Assembly (NCBI RefSeq): GCF_963662255.1
Contig: NC_085046.1
Span: forward strand, 49,057,797-49,121,796
Direction of reading: 5' to 3'
DNA length: 64,000 bases
Source of the DNA: Cinclus cinclus
Taxonomy: Eukaryota > Chordata > Aves > Passeriformes > Cinclidae
Shown: positions 22,946-36,700 of the stretch, piece after piece
Position numbering within the stretch: position 1 is the first letter of the stretch
Layout: each line of letters opens with the position of its first letter
Notes under the pieces: generated by a model
Databases searched by the model: none
What the model was told of the DNA's origin: nothing
What the model saw: only the letters and a program-made list of their open reading frames with translations
Made by a program: the position numbers and the translations under genes

Positions 22946-25900
22946 CTCACCAGTGCCCACAATGATGCCATAGCCAAGTTTTAGCATGTTTTTGTCACCT
23001 AGGTGCTGTCAGATGTCACATGCATGTGTCCCAGGAGCACCATGCAAGACCAGCTGGTCTTGCCAGGCCCATACCCATGTGCTTGCTCACAACCTCAGCC
23101 TCCAAGGAAAGGGACTGCAGGCAAGCTTGCCCACTGGGAATGGCCCTTCCACTGCTCTGCATTCCCAACAACACACCACGCTTACTGGAAAACATGCTGT
23201 TGGGAACAGGCTACCTTCCTATCAGCAAACACTCCACCAGCTTACCAGCACCAAGAACAGCACTCCAGCACCCAGGAGTGCTTTAATTTGGAAGTGCAAA
23301 TGCAGACAGGTATCGCCATGCAGATATGCTGAATGGATTAAAGGTGAAAGGACTGAAGGACCAAAAGCAGTAATTAGTGGTGAAGCTTGGTGCTGATTTT
23401 GCGATGGCAGTGCCTATTCCTTTTCAGGCTTAATAGTAAACAGTTTTTCTTCTCAACCTGTTTGATGAAATTGGTGGCCTAACTCTCACAAGGACTTAGA
23501 AACACTTTGAAAAAAAACCCAAAACCCACAAACAGGAAAATAAAAGCACACTATAACAACTGAAATACAGTTGTTGTCACAAGAGACTATAATAGTCAAT
23601 TAGGGGAATTATATGTAAAGTCATAATTTGAGATAAGCAATAACTTTTATGCTTGCCAGTAAATTACTGGAGTTCCAAATTTGAGTCCAAATCAGAAAAA
23701 TCTCAATTTGAGTATAAAGTTTTTGACTCTCAGAACACAGAAGTGTAAGGGTAAGTACTTCAAGCAGTGCAATTAAAAAAAACTAATACTTTTTTTTAAT
23801 CTAGCAGTACTTAGCTATCATGATGAACAAGAAGTCACTTTCAAAAAAAAAACCCAAAAATTCTGGCCATTTCAAATATACCTTTCAAAAGTCATAGTAA
23901 ACCCAAGAAGTTAGCACATTAAATAATGTTAGTCAAAAGCAGCAAGAACCCCAAATCCTTCCCCATAAACAATACAAAAAAAGCAATTTTGAGTGTTGCT
24001 CTGCTGTAATAGCTCATCTTTTCAGGCACTGAAACTTTCCAAATAGTCTCTTTTAAACTGTACATGGTGAAAATTCAGGCAGTTTCACCCAGTATACTAC
24101 CAAACCTCAAACCCACAATTGCTCAGCTTAGTCTATTTTAATGGTCTGCCAGGAAAAAACACATGCCAGAAAACGGCTTCTGAGATGTAAGTCATTTCAG
24201 AACTGAACACATTTTGGTAACAAGCAAGCACCCCTCTCCGGTAATGCAGAGAAAAAAAAAGCTTTCCGAAGGATTTTCTTGTGATTTTCAGCTATCTGAC
24301 GGGATGGGTGAGGCTGTTACAGTATGTGAAGGTTCAAATATTGCCTCAAGGTACTCTGAAATAGCAAAGGACTCCATTCAGTCTAATTCAAAGTAAATCT
24401 CACATATCAGCTCTAAAAGCACTCAAAACAATGGGACAAGAGTAAAACAATCACCGTTAGCTGGTAGTGTCACGTTAGTGGTGAAGAAAGAAGACACTTT
24501 TTCCATACTGGCTGAAACCATTTTAATAAAGAAAACAAAAAATTGAGGAACGACCCATTAGCCCTGCAACAGTTTGGTATTGCACTGATGATCTGCTATT
24601 AGCTTGCTTCCTAAAACTTGTTTTTCTCACTAATTGCACTGAAAGCTTTCATGCAAGATCAAATAAATACTTGACTTCAAAGACTCTGAAAGGACATGGT
24701 TGTAAACTTTTCCCTCCACATGGCAATTGAAACAAGCATGTCATTATAAAGCCTTTTAAAAAAATGTAAAAGAAATTGACTTCTTGGAGTGCCCAAGGGG
24801 AGAGTTTACCTGCTGTTATTAGCTGCCCTTATAACCCCTTTTCTTGCTAACTATGCTTTAATACCCATGATGCTGGCAGTCTTGTGTAACCCAGTCTGAA
24901 CCCGAGTCCACAAAAAAAACACCTTGGAATACAAGTTTCTCAAGGCACATAACCATTAAATGACGCTTAATCATTTTCTCCTCACATAAACAAAGGGAAA
25001 TACACTCTACCAGCTTTGGAAATAAATACCACTACCAGGATCTGAATGTGACTGTTATTACAGAGCAGCTACAGCTGATAGGCCTTCACCACAGCACAAA
25101 CATCTTGGGAGCCCATTACCCATTTCCATACTTTCCAAAATAACACTTGTCTGAACCCAAAAGACTCAAGAGAAACACCATGGAATCAGGTTTTCTAGAT
25201 GTTTTTTTTAATAAACTATAGAAGAACAACGCAACATTTCAACCAAAGTCATGACAACTGCATGCTTAAAAGCAGATACATAATATGTCTCTGGATTTTT
25301 CTGTTCTCTTTAGGAAAAAAAAGGAGAAAAACTGAACATGATGCATAGATTTCTACACATATTCAAATAATAGACAAAAGCAAGCAGAAACACAATTGGA
25401 AAAAAATGTTTTGACAGTAATTCCAGATCTATGAAATTTTAAAAAGGAAATTTCAGTTCTAAGACTCTTACGCTGGAACAAATGACTTTTTTAATATAGC
25501 ACGAAAATAAGTTTTATCAATTGAGGCACTAGAAACAACCTTGCACAACAGCTCAAATGCATCTAATGTGTGAACTGAAAAACCTACAGCCCATGGCATA
25601 CTAAAACTTTAGAATTTAAAAGCTTGCATTAGACTTGTACTTGCTCACATTGACACAGTGAAATTAGTGGAAAACTACTATTTCTCCAGTTAGAATAAAA
25701 CCAGGTTCTGATTGCTGTCTTCAATTATCTTCGTAGTTTTTTTCCCATTGTCCTCGCTTGTCTCATGTCTTCTCATCAGGGAAAAAAAATGGAGAGGTTT
25801 CTGTGCCACCCCATTCAGCAATGTTTACAAAGAAATGCAAAGCACCTGTCTTTGTGCAGTGGTTTAATCTATGGTGCTGTATTCCCTTATTCCACCATGT

Positions 25901-27068
25901 TCCCCACATCACTGAGCTTCTACAGATTAATAAATTTGTTTAGAATTATGCATTCAGTAAGTTCTATAATGGGTGCTTATTTCTCTTTCATTCCACATTT
26001 TCTGTGGGGGTTAGTGATTAGTATTAAAGATAAGGAGTCTCCACAAAGTAATGGGGATGATCACACAGCAAGAGGAACTTGAGACAGAAAGAAAGGAGCT
26101 CATATGAATACAATTTTTTTTATGAGGAAGAATATTCATGATCCACTGAGGTTTCCACCCAGATGCTACAATATTTGGCACCCCTAAACACCTACATTAA
26201 AACATACCTCGGTATGTTAATCAGGCACTTTAATAGAAAAACGAAGGAGTAACTTTTAGTTATTCTGTAAGGCCAGAACATCTTGATGAAGCATTCAGAA
26301 AATTAACTGTCCCACAGAACCAACTCTTTTCAAGGGCTAAATGAGAGTCCCTCATAAGACAAGCCTGTTAGAAAAAGGCTGAAAAAATGGTTAGCAAATA
26401 TTTGGTAGAAGCCATTAACCCCAAACTTAGATTCTTCACTATCTTATGTAAAATGCAGTGCAAGGTTATTTATCTCTTGAGATGATGGATCCAAAAGTAA
26501 ACATTCAATGTGCTTTAATTTACAATATTTTCTCCCCACCCAAAAGAAAGTTTTTTCACTGACAGCAAGTTCCCTGAGGGAATACAGAAATTTTTCAAGG
26601 GAAAAAAAGCAGTCACTTAAAAAATAAACTGCAAAGTTCCAGCAATCAACAGTTGCCCTATTTTGAGCGTTAACACATTTCCCACCACCACTTCTTTGCA
26701 AAACAAAATTAGAACAACTACTCACAGGTCCTGTAAGACCTGAGACCTCCCCTCTTTTACATAGTATCCTGCACACAACAGTAACCATTCTTTAAAAATT
26801 GTAATAAATGTATATCAGTCCAATACATTTCAAAGTTATAGGAAAACTCTACCTGTAAGGCTTCATCTACCAACACTTAAAACGGTTATAGATTCTGTCA
26901 CAAAAATACAGAATCAAGGAAAAGAGGTGGAAATTCACTTGTAAGGCTAAACCCTTGAGAACTTCTTTATGTAATGAAAGGCAAGGGATAAATGAAACAA
27001 TCTACAGACACACAACGCATATTTTTTTGATAATGAGAATGCCAAGTGTTTAAACTGTTCTTAAGTAA
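22946..27068. other. Region downstream of PDCD6IP, no gene seen
   Basis: AT-rich sequence. The nearest ORF cluster (22986-23396) is open in more than one frame and has no recognisable domain. Part of this stretch could belong to a long 3' UTR of PDCD6IP if a distal polyadenylation site is used; I cannot tell. Confidence 0.5.
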
Positions 27069-27074
27069 TTTATT
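27069..27074 (-). terminator. Candidate polyadenylation signal of PDCD6IP
   Basis: TTTATT on the + strand gives AATAAA on the - strand, about 460 bases past the PDCD6IP stop codon. It is the first canonical signal I found downstream of the stop. Longer 3' ends are possible. Confidence 0.35.
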
Positions 27075-27535
27075 TCTTTTTACTGATGATTTACAAGGCC
27101 TTGATTATTAGACAAAATAGCATATTTTAACTAAACTAAAAAATACAATAGAATATAGAAGGAAATGCTATATGGTTCTGTAGACTATATCACACCCAGT
27201 GCACACACTGCGTTTTTTCATCTGAACCTATTTGTTACTCACAGGATTCTTGCACACAAATATTTTGGTCTAACCAAAATGTAGTGTACTGCTTCAGACC
27301 ACTGAATTAGGCTCAAATTCTGGCATTACTCTATGGTCTAAGCCACTGCAGATAATCTTTCAAAGAGTTTAGTGTCATAAAAACTGATCTAGACATTTTG
27401 AAGCAGTTAACAAGATACAGGAATTAGAGCTGCATACAGTTCAGTATGGTATACAGTAATGGAAGCTAGAAGTTTTAGTACACTTATTGCCAACTTCTCC
27501 CAAATTTTAACAAGCAGGGCTTCTTTGCAGAGACA

Positions 27536-27704
27536 TTATTGCTGATGGTAATAAGGTTGTTGAGGAAAAGGGTATCCAGGTTGTTGAGGTGGTGGATATG
27601 GTGGTTGTCCAGAAGTTTGATACATGGGTGAGGGTGCATATGGCAGATTATACTGACCATACATGTATGGATTGTAGCCCATTGGCATTGGCATCTGGCA
27701 ATAC
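27536..27704 (-). CDS. PDCD6IP: PDCD6IP exon 18, tail end of proline-rich region
   Basis: Residues 819-874 and TAA at 27536-27538. Tyr/Pro/Gln-rich: begins [19 protein letters not shown], ends PYYHQQ. This is the self-associating, Tyr-rich end of ALIX. Acceptor AG at 27705-27706; the 3' UTR follows. Confidence 0.95.
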
Positions 27705-30700
27705 CTGTGTGGGGGCAAAAAAAGAGCATACTTGAGTTGAAAAACACTGAAGATGGTAATTTGCAAAAACAACTCATTAATAGATCTAAACACACATGGC
27801 ATCTCCACAAATGCTTTCCTTTAATCTTCCTTCAAGTGTAGCAGGCAATGTGGTAACTTGCAAGGAGCAAACGTGGAAACTATTACAGTGTGTGGAACAG
27901 AAATGGAGAGAGAATGTGGAGCAAAGGCAAGTTACTGGAACTAGAACTGATTTAAATTGATTCTCAAATATTTAATAACACTGTGCATATTTCAACATTT
28001 GTTGAGCCTGCTACCAAAGAAGAGCACAGTTGCCTTCAATTCCTTATGATGACACCAGGAAGATGGGAAAAAGCATCAGAAGAAAGCACACTACTCAACT
28101 GGAATTTTATCTATTTTTTCATTATCTTAGTATCATACTAAAGACTTGAAAAATGAGATATGCCAACAGTTTTGAGATAAACACTACCAAATGATAATGC
28201 AAGTGTTGGCAATAATCAACAAACAATGGCTAAGGAAATGCAGTCCTATTTTCCTTCTCCTTTAAAGACGGCAAACTGTAAACACTTAAAATGAACCTTC
28301 CCACAAAAGGAACAAACAAATGATTGCTACAAGAGTTACATGATTAAAACTAACAAAAAATCAGAAAAAAAACCCAACTCAAACAAAAAACCCCCAACCA
28401 ACCACAAAACTAACAAACAATAAAACCCCTTACCTGAAACAGCAAACACATCTTTAACAGTAACTAATGTTAAAATGTCACACAAGAAAAAGTGCTTTTA
28501 AGTAACAGGATAACAAAAATCTGCTTAAGTGCGCCTGTAACTTACCCTTGGTAACCGGGATAAGTTGGATAAGGTGGTCCCTGTGCCTGTGAAGATGCAG
28601 TGCTTGCTGCAGGTGCACTGGCTCCTGGAGCAGGAGCTGGAGCAGCAGCAGGAGCTGCAGCTGTTCCAGATGGTGCTAATGCAGAAGAGGAACTGCTTGC
28701 TGCAGAAATCACCGGTGGTGGTGGACGTGCTGGTGGCTGTGGTTTAGTCCCCTAGCAAGAGAAAGTGAATTAAGTTGGAGCTTCTTTATTGAAATCTTGG
28801 AATCAAAAGCTCTGGTTATATGATTGATTTTTACTTTAATTTCAAACATACATTCTATATTTCATCTATACAGACAACAAAAAGCATCTAAAAGGCACTA
28901 AGGTTTTAATTTAAAATCTAAAAATTATGAGCATGAATAGTACATAACACACATCTGCAAAGCTTTAAGATTTTGCCCTGTATTTCACTTCAACACATTT
29001 CCAACTACATCAGTATATTGAGGAGTGATACACATGGATTACAGATCAGTTTAGAGTTCTCAAGGGCAGATCCAGTATTTTCAACCCACTAATTCAGTAG
29101 AATGTATTTACCACCATGGTTCTTGGGGCTGGAGTGGGAACAGGTGATGCTGCTGGCTTACTTCCTGCTGCGGGTGTGGTCTGATAAGTAGGCAGCGGAA
29201 TGGAGGGAGCGCTGGGCTCCCTAGCAATGCTTTGCTGCAAATCTCTATTAAAAACAAAAGGGCAAATATGCAGCTTAGTTTAAGAATTGTTTGTTATACA
29301 CTGCAGCAAGTTAAGCCAAAAAGATGCATGATTACTGAGCTAGCTCAAACTAAATTTGGAGTCCAAATCACTTTCATGGAAACCATCCTCTAACCAACCC
29401 TCTCATTAACTGTTACATTTATTGTCTAATAATGTTTTTATGTTTTAACTCAGTACTGGGTACAGATCACAACATAGCCAAAACAGTAAAAGAGCACAGT
29501 AAGATTTGGCAGAATGTTCTATCAACACTAACCCTACAGCCTTAACACTGAACATAAACATAGTAGAGATGTGAGATATTCAGACCTCTGCTTGGGTTAG
29601 GTAGTCATACAGCTTCCAAAGCACATGAATGTAGGAAGCCAAATAAAGGCAGAAGGAGTTGCAACTCCGACTTTGTTTACAAGCACAGAGAACAGACGCA
29701 AAGAAGAACACTACGCAGAATTAAGTTAGAAAGGTAAAATTAAGTGTTGAGCAACCTATTTCTAAGATGGCAAGTAGATAGAACAAGTGCATTTTCACCA
29801 ACCAAAATTCCAGTAACAAGTCCTTTCTTATAAAAGGCTATGTATTTTGCTAAAGAACACTGATTAAATGGCAAACCTTTTCAGTTATGCTTTCCTCTTA
29901 GAGAAGAGCCTAAAAATCACATCTGAAACATACTATACTGTGTTTGATCTCATGTAGGGGACAATGACAACATCACTCTTCCTCACATGAAAGACATCTG
30001 CTTCTTTCCCCAGCATTGTGAACAATCCATGTATCTAAGCAATGATAAAGTATGAGACTAGAGCAGGCTACAGAGCAGAAGTAGAATACTGATGCTTTTC
30101 CTCCATTACACTGAACACATAGAAGAAAATCATATGATAAAGCATCTAATTTCTCAAACTAAACTGACAGCAGGAGCAGGGTGTAGAAATCACAAGGTCC
30201 TCAAAGTGAAAAATAAAATAAAATTACTAACAAATGCATGCCAAAAAGAATAGAGACTAAAATCATAACGTGAAACAGATTCAAGATGAACTACACATAG
30301 GAACAGTAGAGCAGACTTTAGAGTAGATTTTTCCATTTATTTCTCCTATCACTTTCCTAGGAGAGAGGAGAGTAGGACTAGGTTTAAAGTGCAGAAGTAA
30401 AAGGCTTAACACACCTATTCTTCCTTTCTCATTGCATCAAGTGCCATAATAAACATGTCCCCAAAGACAAATTTCTGATAAATACTTGAACATTTCTGCA
30501 ATGCTTAAATAAAACACTGAAATCTTACTTGAGCAGTTCATCTCTTTCAGTCTTGCGAGCAAAGATAATGTCACTGCACTTGTTCTGGAATTTCAGCAGG
30601 ATTTCTGTCAGTTCATTGTAAAACTAGTAAAGAAAAGTAAAAATACTATACATCAATCAATACATTCAGTTTCCATGTTTGCATACTTCTAGATATTGAT

Positions 30701-33700
30701 CCAGTTGTAGGTGTCATACTATTACAGTGCCCAGAATCTGCCATTCCAATGAAGTTTACTAGTACATTCTCTTACACTTTTCAAAAGCAAAATTAGTCAG
30801 CTGTTGTTCCCCATCCTTTTAATATCATAGAATTTTGTGGGGGTTTGTGCGTGTGTAAATAAAAAAATAGTTTAGGATAGCTAAAAAAATGTATTAAAAC
30901 CAAAGCAAAACTAGATCATTTCTGGTGATGAGCTTTTTATTTTTGTAAAGGATAATTGTTTATTTTTACTATTATTGCTCTCAGTTCAATGCATTTCATT
31001 TGTCTAGGTATCTCAGAGGTTGGGTTTTTTTCACCTAATGAGTTACCAATAAACCAGCAAAAAAAAGCTGTAAGACACTTTCCAGAAACCCAGATAAAAA
31101 AAGCAAGCTAAATACAGCTCTCCTTGTTATTTCCCATGTACGCAGTAACAACATTTAAAACACCAATTTTATAAGGTGATCAAATACTATGGGAGAACAG
31201 ATGAAAGAATTTCTCAGATAAAACAGCTCATCTGGGTGCTTCAGCATTATTTACTCAGCTGTAATTAACAGCTTATCCTATTGCTCAGAAAAGCTTACTT
31301 TTCAGATAGGAACAAAGAAGCATTTCACAGGTCTTGAAATAACCAGAATTCAAGCAACTCACTGTCTTTGCTTCAGCAGTAAAATTCTCAAAAATGCACC
31401 TGGCAGCTACCAATGTCTCCAAAGTTTATTCTGATTTTTGATTCACATCTCACTGTACACATAAGAAAGTCATTTCAATCCCTTAAGCATTAACATACCT
31501 TTGTGCCTTCCTTTAAATTGGCTACAAGTTCAACAAAGTTGTCATTCGCTACAGCTAAGTTCTTCAAGACTTCTTCTCTTAAATTAGATTCATTGTTTGA
31601 TTGTTTCATCTTTGAAAAATCCTGATGCGCATTCTTGAAAGAAGAGAACAAATGAAAAGTGCAAATAATGCAAGCTAGTTCTATATAAGATTCTGTATAT
31701 TTTGTTTTCTTTTTCCTCTTACTCATTGCTTCTGTTTTCCCCAAAACCTGCTTCTCCTCACCTCCCATCCACACTGGACTTCAATACTTACTACTTGTCA
31801 AGCACAGAAACTACTACAAAGTTTATTTCAGAACTGTACATATGTTAACTCACTGGCAGTAGGTATCACCAGTTAACTACCTGTTCTGTTGTGGGCTGCC
31901 TTCAATAATTCTCAAGGCTCATCTTGCAGACGGTCTTTCCAAGTCTATACTAATTATGTTATCTCCTGTACAAACTTCCATTGATATTCATAAAATCATA
32001 CTGAAAGTCAGTATTTTTAAGAAGCATCACTTTGAATTTGGTTGATATTGGCAAGCTATTAAAAGGACAGGGAAGAGGAAAACTTACAGAAAGATCACCT
32101 ATTTATATCTCATTTCTTTCAGGAAAATAAACAAGTAAACTTAAAAAGACTGTTTTAATTGCCAGAATCCAGCAAACTACAGGACATTCAAACATTAAAG
32201 TAATTACCCAATAAGATTTTTCAATTATGTTGTGCTAAAAAATATCCAAACATAAAATCCTTGCTAAACCTGGTGCATACGGTCATTTAAGAAATTTTTT
32301 TTCCCTACTGATAAAAGTCTCCATCATTACTTAAGTCTTTTCTCCAAGCACTAAGACCTCCTCTTTTGCCAGATGTTTCAGGTACCTGCCTCTGACAAAT
32401 TAAGACTGAATTTATAAATAAGCTTTGGGAAATGCTATTAGGTTTTACTTCAATAAGCTCTGCACATACTGGAAGTCAAGCACACATTGTAAAGAGCAAT
32501 TAGGAATAAACCAAGCTGTACTTGAGAGATCCAAAATGTCTTCTAGTAGACAGTAAGGACAAGTCTCCTGCTATCCCAGACAAAATTAAAATGGAGTGAG
32601 GGGATAAAACAAAACAAACCCAAAAACTTCTTAACACACCACTTAAGCTTATTTCAAGGACAAAATCATCTGCAGAACTGTGCCAAGAAAAGGTCCAAGA
32701 GAGTTTACTCTGGAACTGCAGGGAGAGCCTGCTAAACATTCCCATTTCTTTCCAGTGAACACAAAGTTATCTCTGCATTTTTCAGTGATCGAAGCATAAA
32801 GGAGCATCAACTGACATGAGAGAAAAAAAGCAAAACACTAGAAAGCGAAGTGAGACTTCTAAAGTATAGACAGGTAGAAGCATCATTGTTCTTAGTTTAG
32901 GAGAAAGGAAAACATGCAAAGTGTTGTACCTGAATGTTTTTGAGAAGTTCTTCCTGCTTTTTTATGGACTCCTGCACTTTCTGTGTGTAACTTCCATAAA
33001 TTCTGTCCAACTCAGTCACAGAGATAGCCTCCTCATTTATAGCACCATCCTGTGCAAGTGCAGTCAGGAATTTGCTTGTCATGTCAAAATTTACAGATTT
33101 CAGGTCATTTTCCAGTTGTTCTCTCTCCTTCTTAACTTCATCCAGATTGGCCAGCAAAGTTCTTAAGACATTAACAACCTAGGCAATATAAGTGTACTAA
33201 GTCAGCAGGTTTAGAGGAACTATTGGGGAAATATAACCTCTTAATAACTTGTTTCCATCTTGCACGCCTCACAGATGCTGGCAATATTTCTGCATGAGTA
33301 TTTGTTTAATGTTTAATACTAATGTTTAATATATGTTTAATGTGAGAAACCAGGAAAAATGTGACCAAACAGACAAAAGATTTTCAATTATTTCTCAATC
33401 TCTATTCTCTTCTACAGGTTTGCTTTTGCTAATAAGACTGAATTACTGCAAAAAATTTGGGTTTTTTTAGTTGATCAGATACCTTCCAATAGGATATTCT
33501 AAGATGGCAGCAAAAACCACTGACTCCAAATCATTACCTTGAGAAAAATAATATTTCTGTAGACGTGCCATTAATTTCTTGGAAAGCAAACTGGCGCAAT
33601 TGCCTAATACTTTAAAATACTGAACCATGTCTTATGTTGTCCCAAGAACCCAAGCACTACATCCCACTTCCCTATGTAACAAAAATATTCATTGCTCCTT

Positions 33701-36700
33701 TTATAATAGTCAATGAGTCTTGCTGTCCATGGTGATTGACTTTGTTCACATTAAGTGTAACAAACTATTCTCAAGAAGATTTTAAGTATGAGGACAACTT
33801 CTTTTCCAAATGTTAGTTACCTCATGTATCAACTGAGACAGAAACAAGAGCAGCTAGTGATCGGCTTTCTTAACCAATTCATGCAAGTTTACTTTATGTT
33901 AGACAAATAGCACTTCTATTCAAAATAGAGACAAATTTCATTGCTTTACCTCATTTCCCTGCAGTGTTTTTGCTGGGTTGGCAGAAGGAATGGCTGCATT
34001 GAGTTCTGCCTCTGGCTTACACAGAAGTGCAATTGTATCCCGGTGAGTCTGATAGCGCTCCTTCACCTGCCCATCTGCCTGCACAGCTTTATTCAAAATA
34101 TTATGGTAATTGGCTCCCTCTGGGGGCAGGAGGAAAAAAGAGAGTTTATATAATTTCAAAATTTGTTTCATCCAATCTTGCACCTGAGCAGTTTTTGTGC
34201 TTTTCAGTTTTTGTGCTTTTCAGCAAGTCATCATACATTTTTATAAGCCTGCACAATATGTAAGACTTTTATATAAAACTTAAGCTTTCAAATTATGCTT
34301 TAAGAAGTGCATAAACTAGGCATCTCTATTAATTCTCCAGTGAAGTATACAAAGGTACATGAATGAACACTGGTTTGAGCTACTCTCCAGATTTTTAACC
34401 TCTGTGACTTTACAAGATCAAGTCAGTGGTATCAGTCCCTTGTTAGCTTCAGAAAATAACACATACTAGGCACACAGAAAACTTGCTAAAGTGATGGTCT
34501 TAAGTAGTTTGACCTAATGCTAGGGAAACCAAAACAAAACAAAACAAAACACCAAATTAAAGAGACAACACATTGATGGAAAAAATGTTAAGGAAAAACA
34601 CACTGAGTATTTAAGAGGCAATTGAAACCAGATCCTTAGGAGGGCAGGCATTTTTCTTTTCATTTGCTTTCTGAAACTTCAGCATGTACATGTATGAAGA
34701 AAAGTGACTGAGAGTCCCCATGCAGGTGCAAAGAAGAACCACTTTATTGCAAAAACCAGGCTTTTTTAAGCAGTTACTCCGTTATCAGTTTACATAGTTT
34801 TAAGGCACAACAAGCCCAAGTCAATCAACCACCTTACAGCACCGATGGGGACATGTGGCAGTCATGCAGCATGTCACTTTACCCCTATTCCAGCTGAGTG
34901 ACCCTCCCACAGCTCCCATCTACTTAAGCCTAAGTAGCATGCTTGAGCCATGATTTTACAAGTGTAACAAGGCCCTTATTTTATAAGGCTTTACCTATAT
35001 GCAACATGCACATACACACCAAGGGTGCAAAAGCAGCAGCAAATTCCCTGCTGTTACATCCTCTTTCAGTTCCAAATAACAGCACAGACTGCAAAGGGTA
35101 TTTTGGCACAACGTGCCTCAATCTGAAATTTGTGTATTTATAGATACCAGAGCACTGAGAACTACTTTACACTATCTTTAGAATCCAAAGCATAAAACAT
35201 GGACTTTACCTGCCCTCAGAGGCTTATAGAGTTCATTGGATGGTGTTCTCTGCCAGCGTTCTTTGAATTTTGTTCGCAGGTCATTGTCTGTAGCTTCTTC
35301 TTCATCTAATAATCTCAGAGACTGCAAGAATAAAATGCTACATGCATTATGAGCTGTTGTAAACATAAAATAGCTTCAAAATACACAGCTAGGTAGAAAA
35401 CAAAAACTGCCTATACATTCTTGTAAAATGTAATTTGAGAAAAACAGGCATGAATGGGACAAATCACTCAAATTTCTTTAGAATGCTTTTCCAATGCTTT
35501 CCCCTCTCCACCAACTTTTTTAAAAAGAAAGTATTTGTAAGGAAACATCCACATGTTTTTGTATGGGCTGAACACTTTAATAGCATATTTTGAAAGTTAC
35601 AAGTGAAGTTATTAAAGTTACAAGCATTTTAATAATTGTGCACTGTTTCCATTGTCATTTAAAGCAAAGCATAGAGTGGAGATGTATTTTAGAATGTTTT
35701 AGGGTTTTGGTCTTACTTCATCTAGAATTTCTTTGTTCCTTTGCAGCAGTTCAGGCAGCTCTTTGATCAGCTGATCAACAGTCTCAATTCCCCCCTGCTC
35801 AATCACAGACTTCGACTTGTTCAAAATAGACTGAGGAACAGTATCACCAGACACATCTTCAATAGCAGCAGGAAGATTGAGGGAAGCCAACACACTGAAA
35901 AAGTCAACATGTTAAACAAATAACTTTAATCCTGAAAATAAAACTGCTATCTAAACAAACAACCACACAGTCAGTTATTATGGAAATGGAGTGTAACGTA
36001 TGCCTAGGCTGAAATTTCAAACACACACCTCACTAAAAATACATTTCAAAGCTCTTAAAAAGCTAAAGAAATCCTAGTCTTTCAGCACTTACAAAACATG
36101 GCAAACATTTTAGGTAGTGACTGGTAGACAAAAGAAACAACTGCCTTAAGTTACATTGCTATCTCTCAGCTTGGTACAATTTTTTAATAATTATTTATTT
36201 TGAAGAACTTTTTTTTTTTTTAATGGCCATTGAAATGATGCCTTGGGTTTTGAAAATACTTCTCATTCTAGATTAATGGTACTGGAACTTTTTCTGAGCA
36301 AGTCCTGCACTCCTAAAAAATGAGGAAAGATGGAAGAAACATAAATACAACTTGTTTTTAATAAACTTTCAGATTTAATATCTACATAAAAGCGGTTCTA
36401 AATCCCCCTGTTATGATTTAAGTTTGCCATCCTACTATACAGTAATGAAAAAACACTGCTATAATCTGGACATCCACAGGCTGCAAGGCACCCAGGGCTT
36501 ACAGGCCATACACAAGCCCTCTTAAATTTCTCAAGAGGAAGTCATATTTACCCATTTGCCAGATTTGTGGCCTCTCTCATCTGTGCTATTGACCTGTTTA
36601 CCAGATCTGCCTTCCTCTGGTTATAAACGCTCACAGATTGCTGCACTTGCAACGGAACCATCTTCTCAAACAGGTCTGCAATTAAAGTAGTATAAATTAC

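Noticed and set aside
22986..23396. 136-codon ORF with two further overlapping frames
   Set aside because: All three frames are open at once, which points to composition. No recognisable domain, splice context or signal peptide.
28565..28747. + strand ORF rich in Val/Gln/Leu
   Set aside because: Shadow of PDCD6IP exon 17 on the opposite strand.
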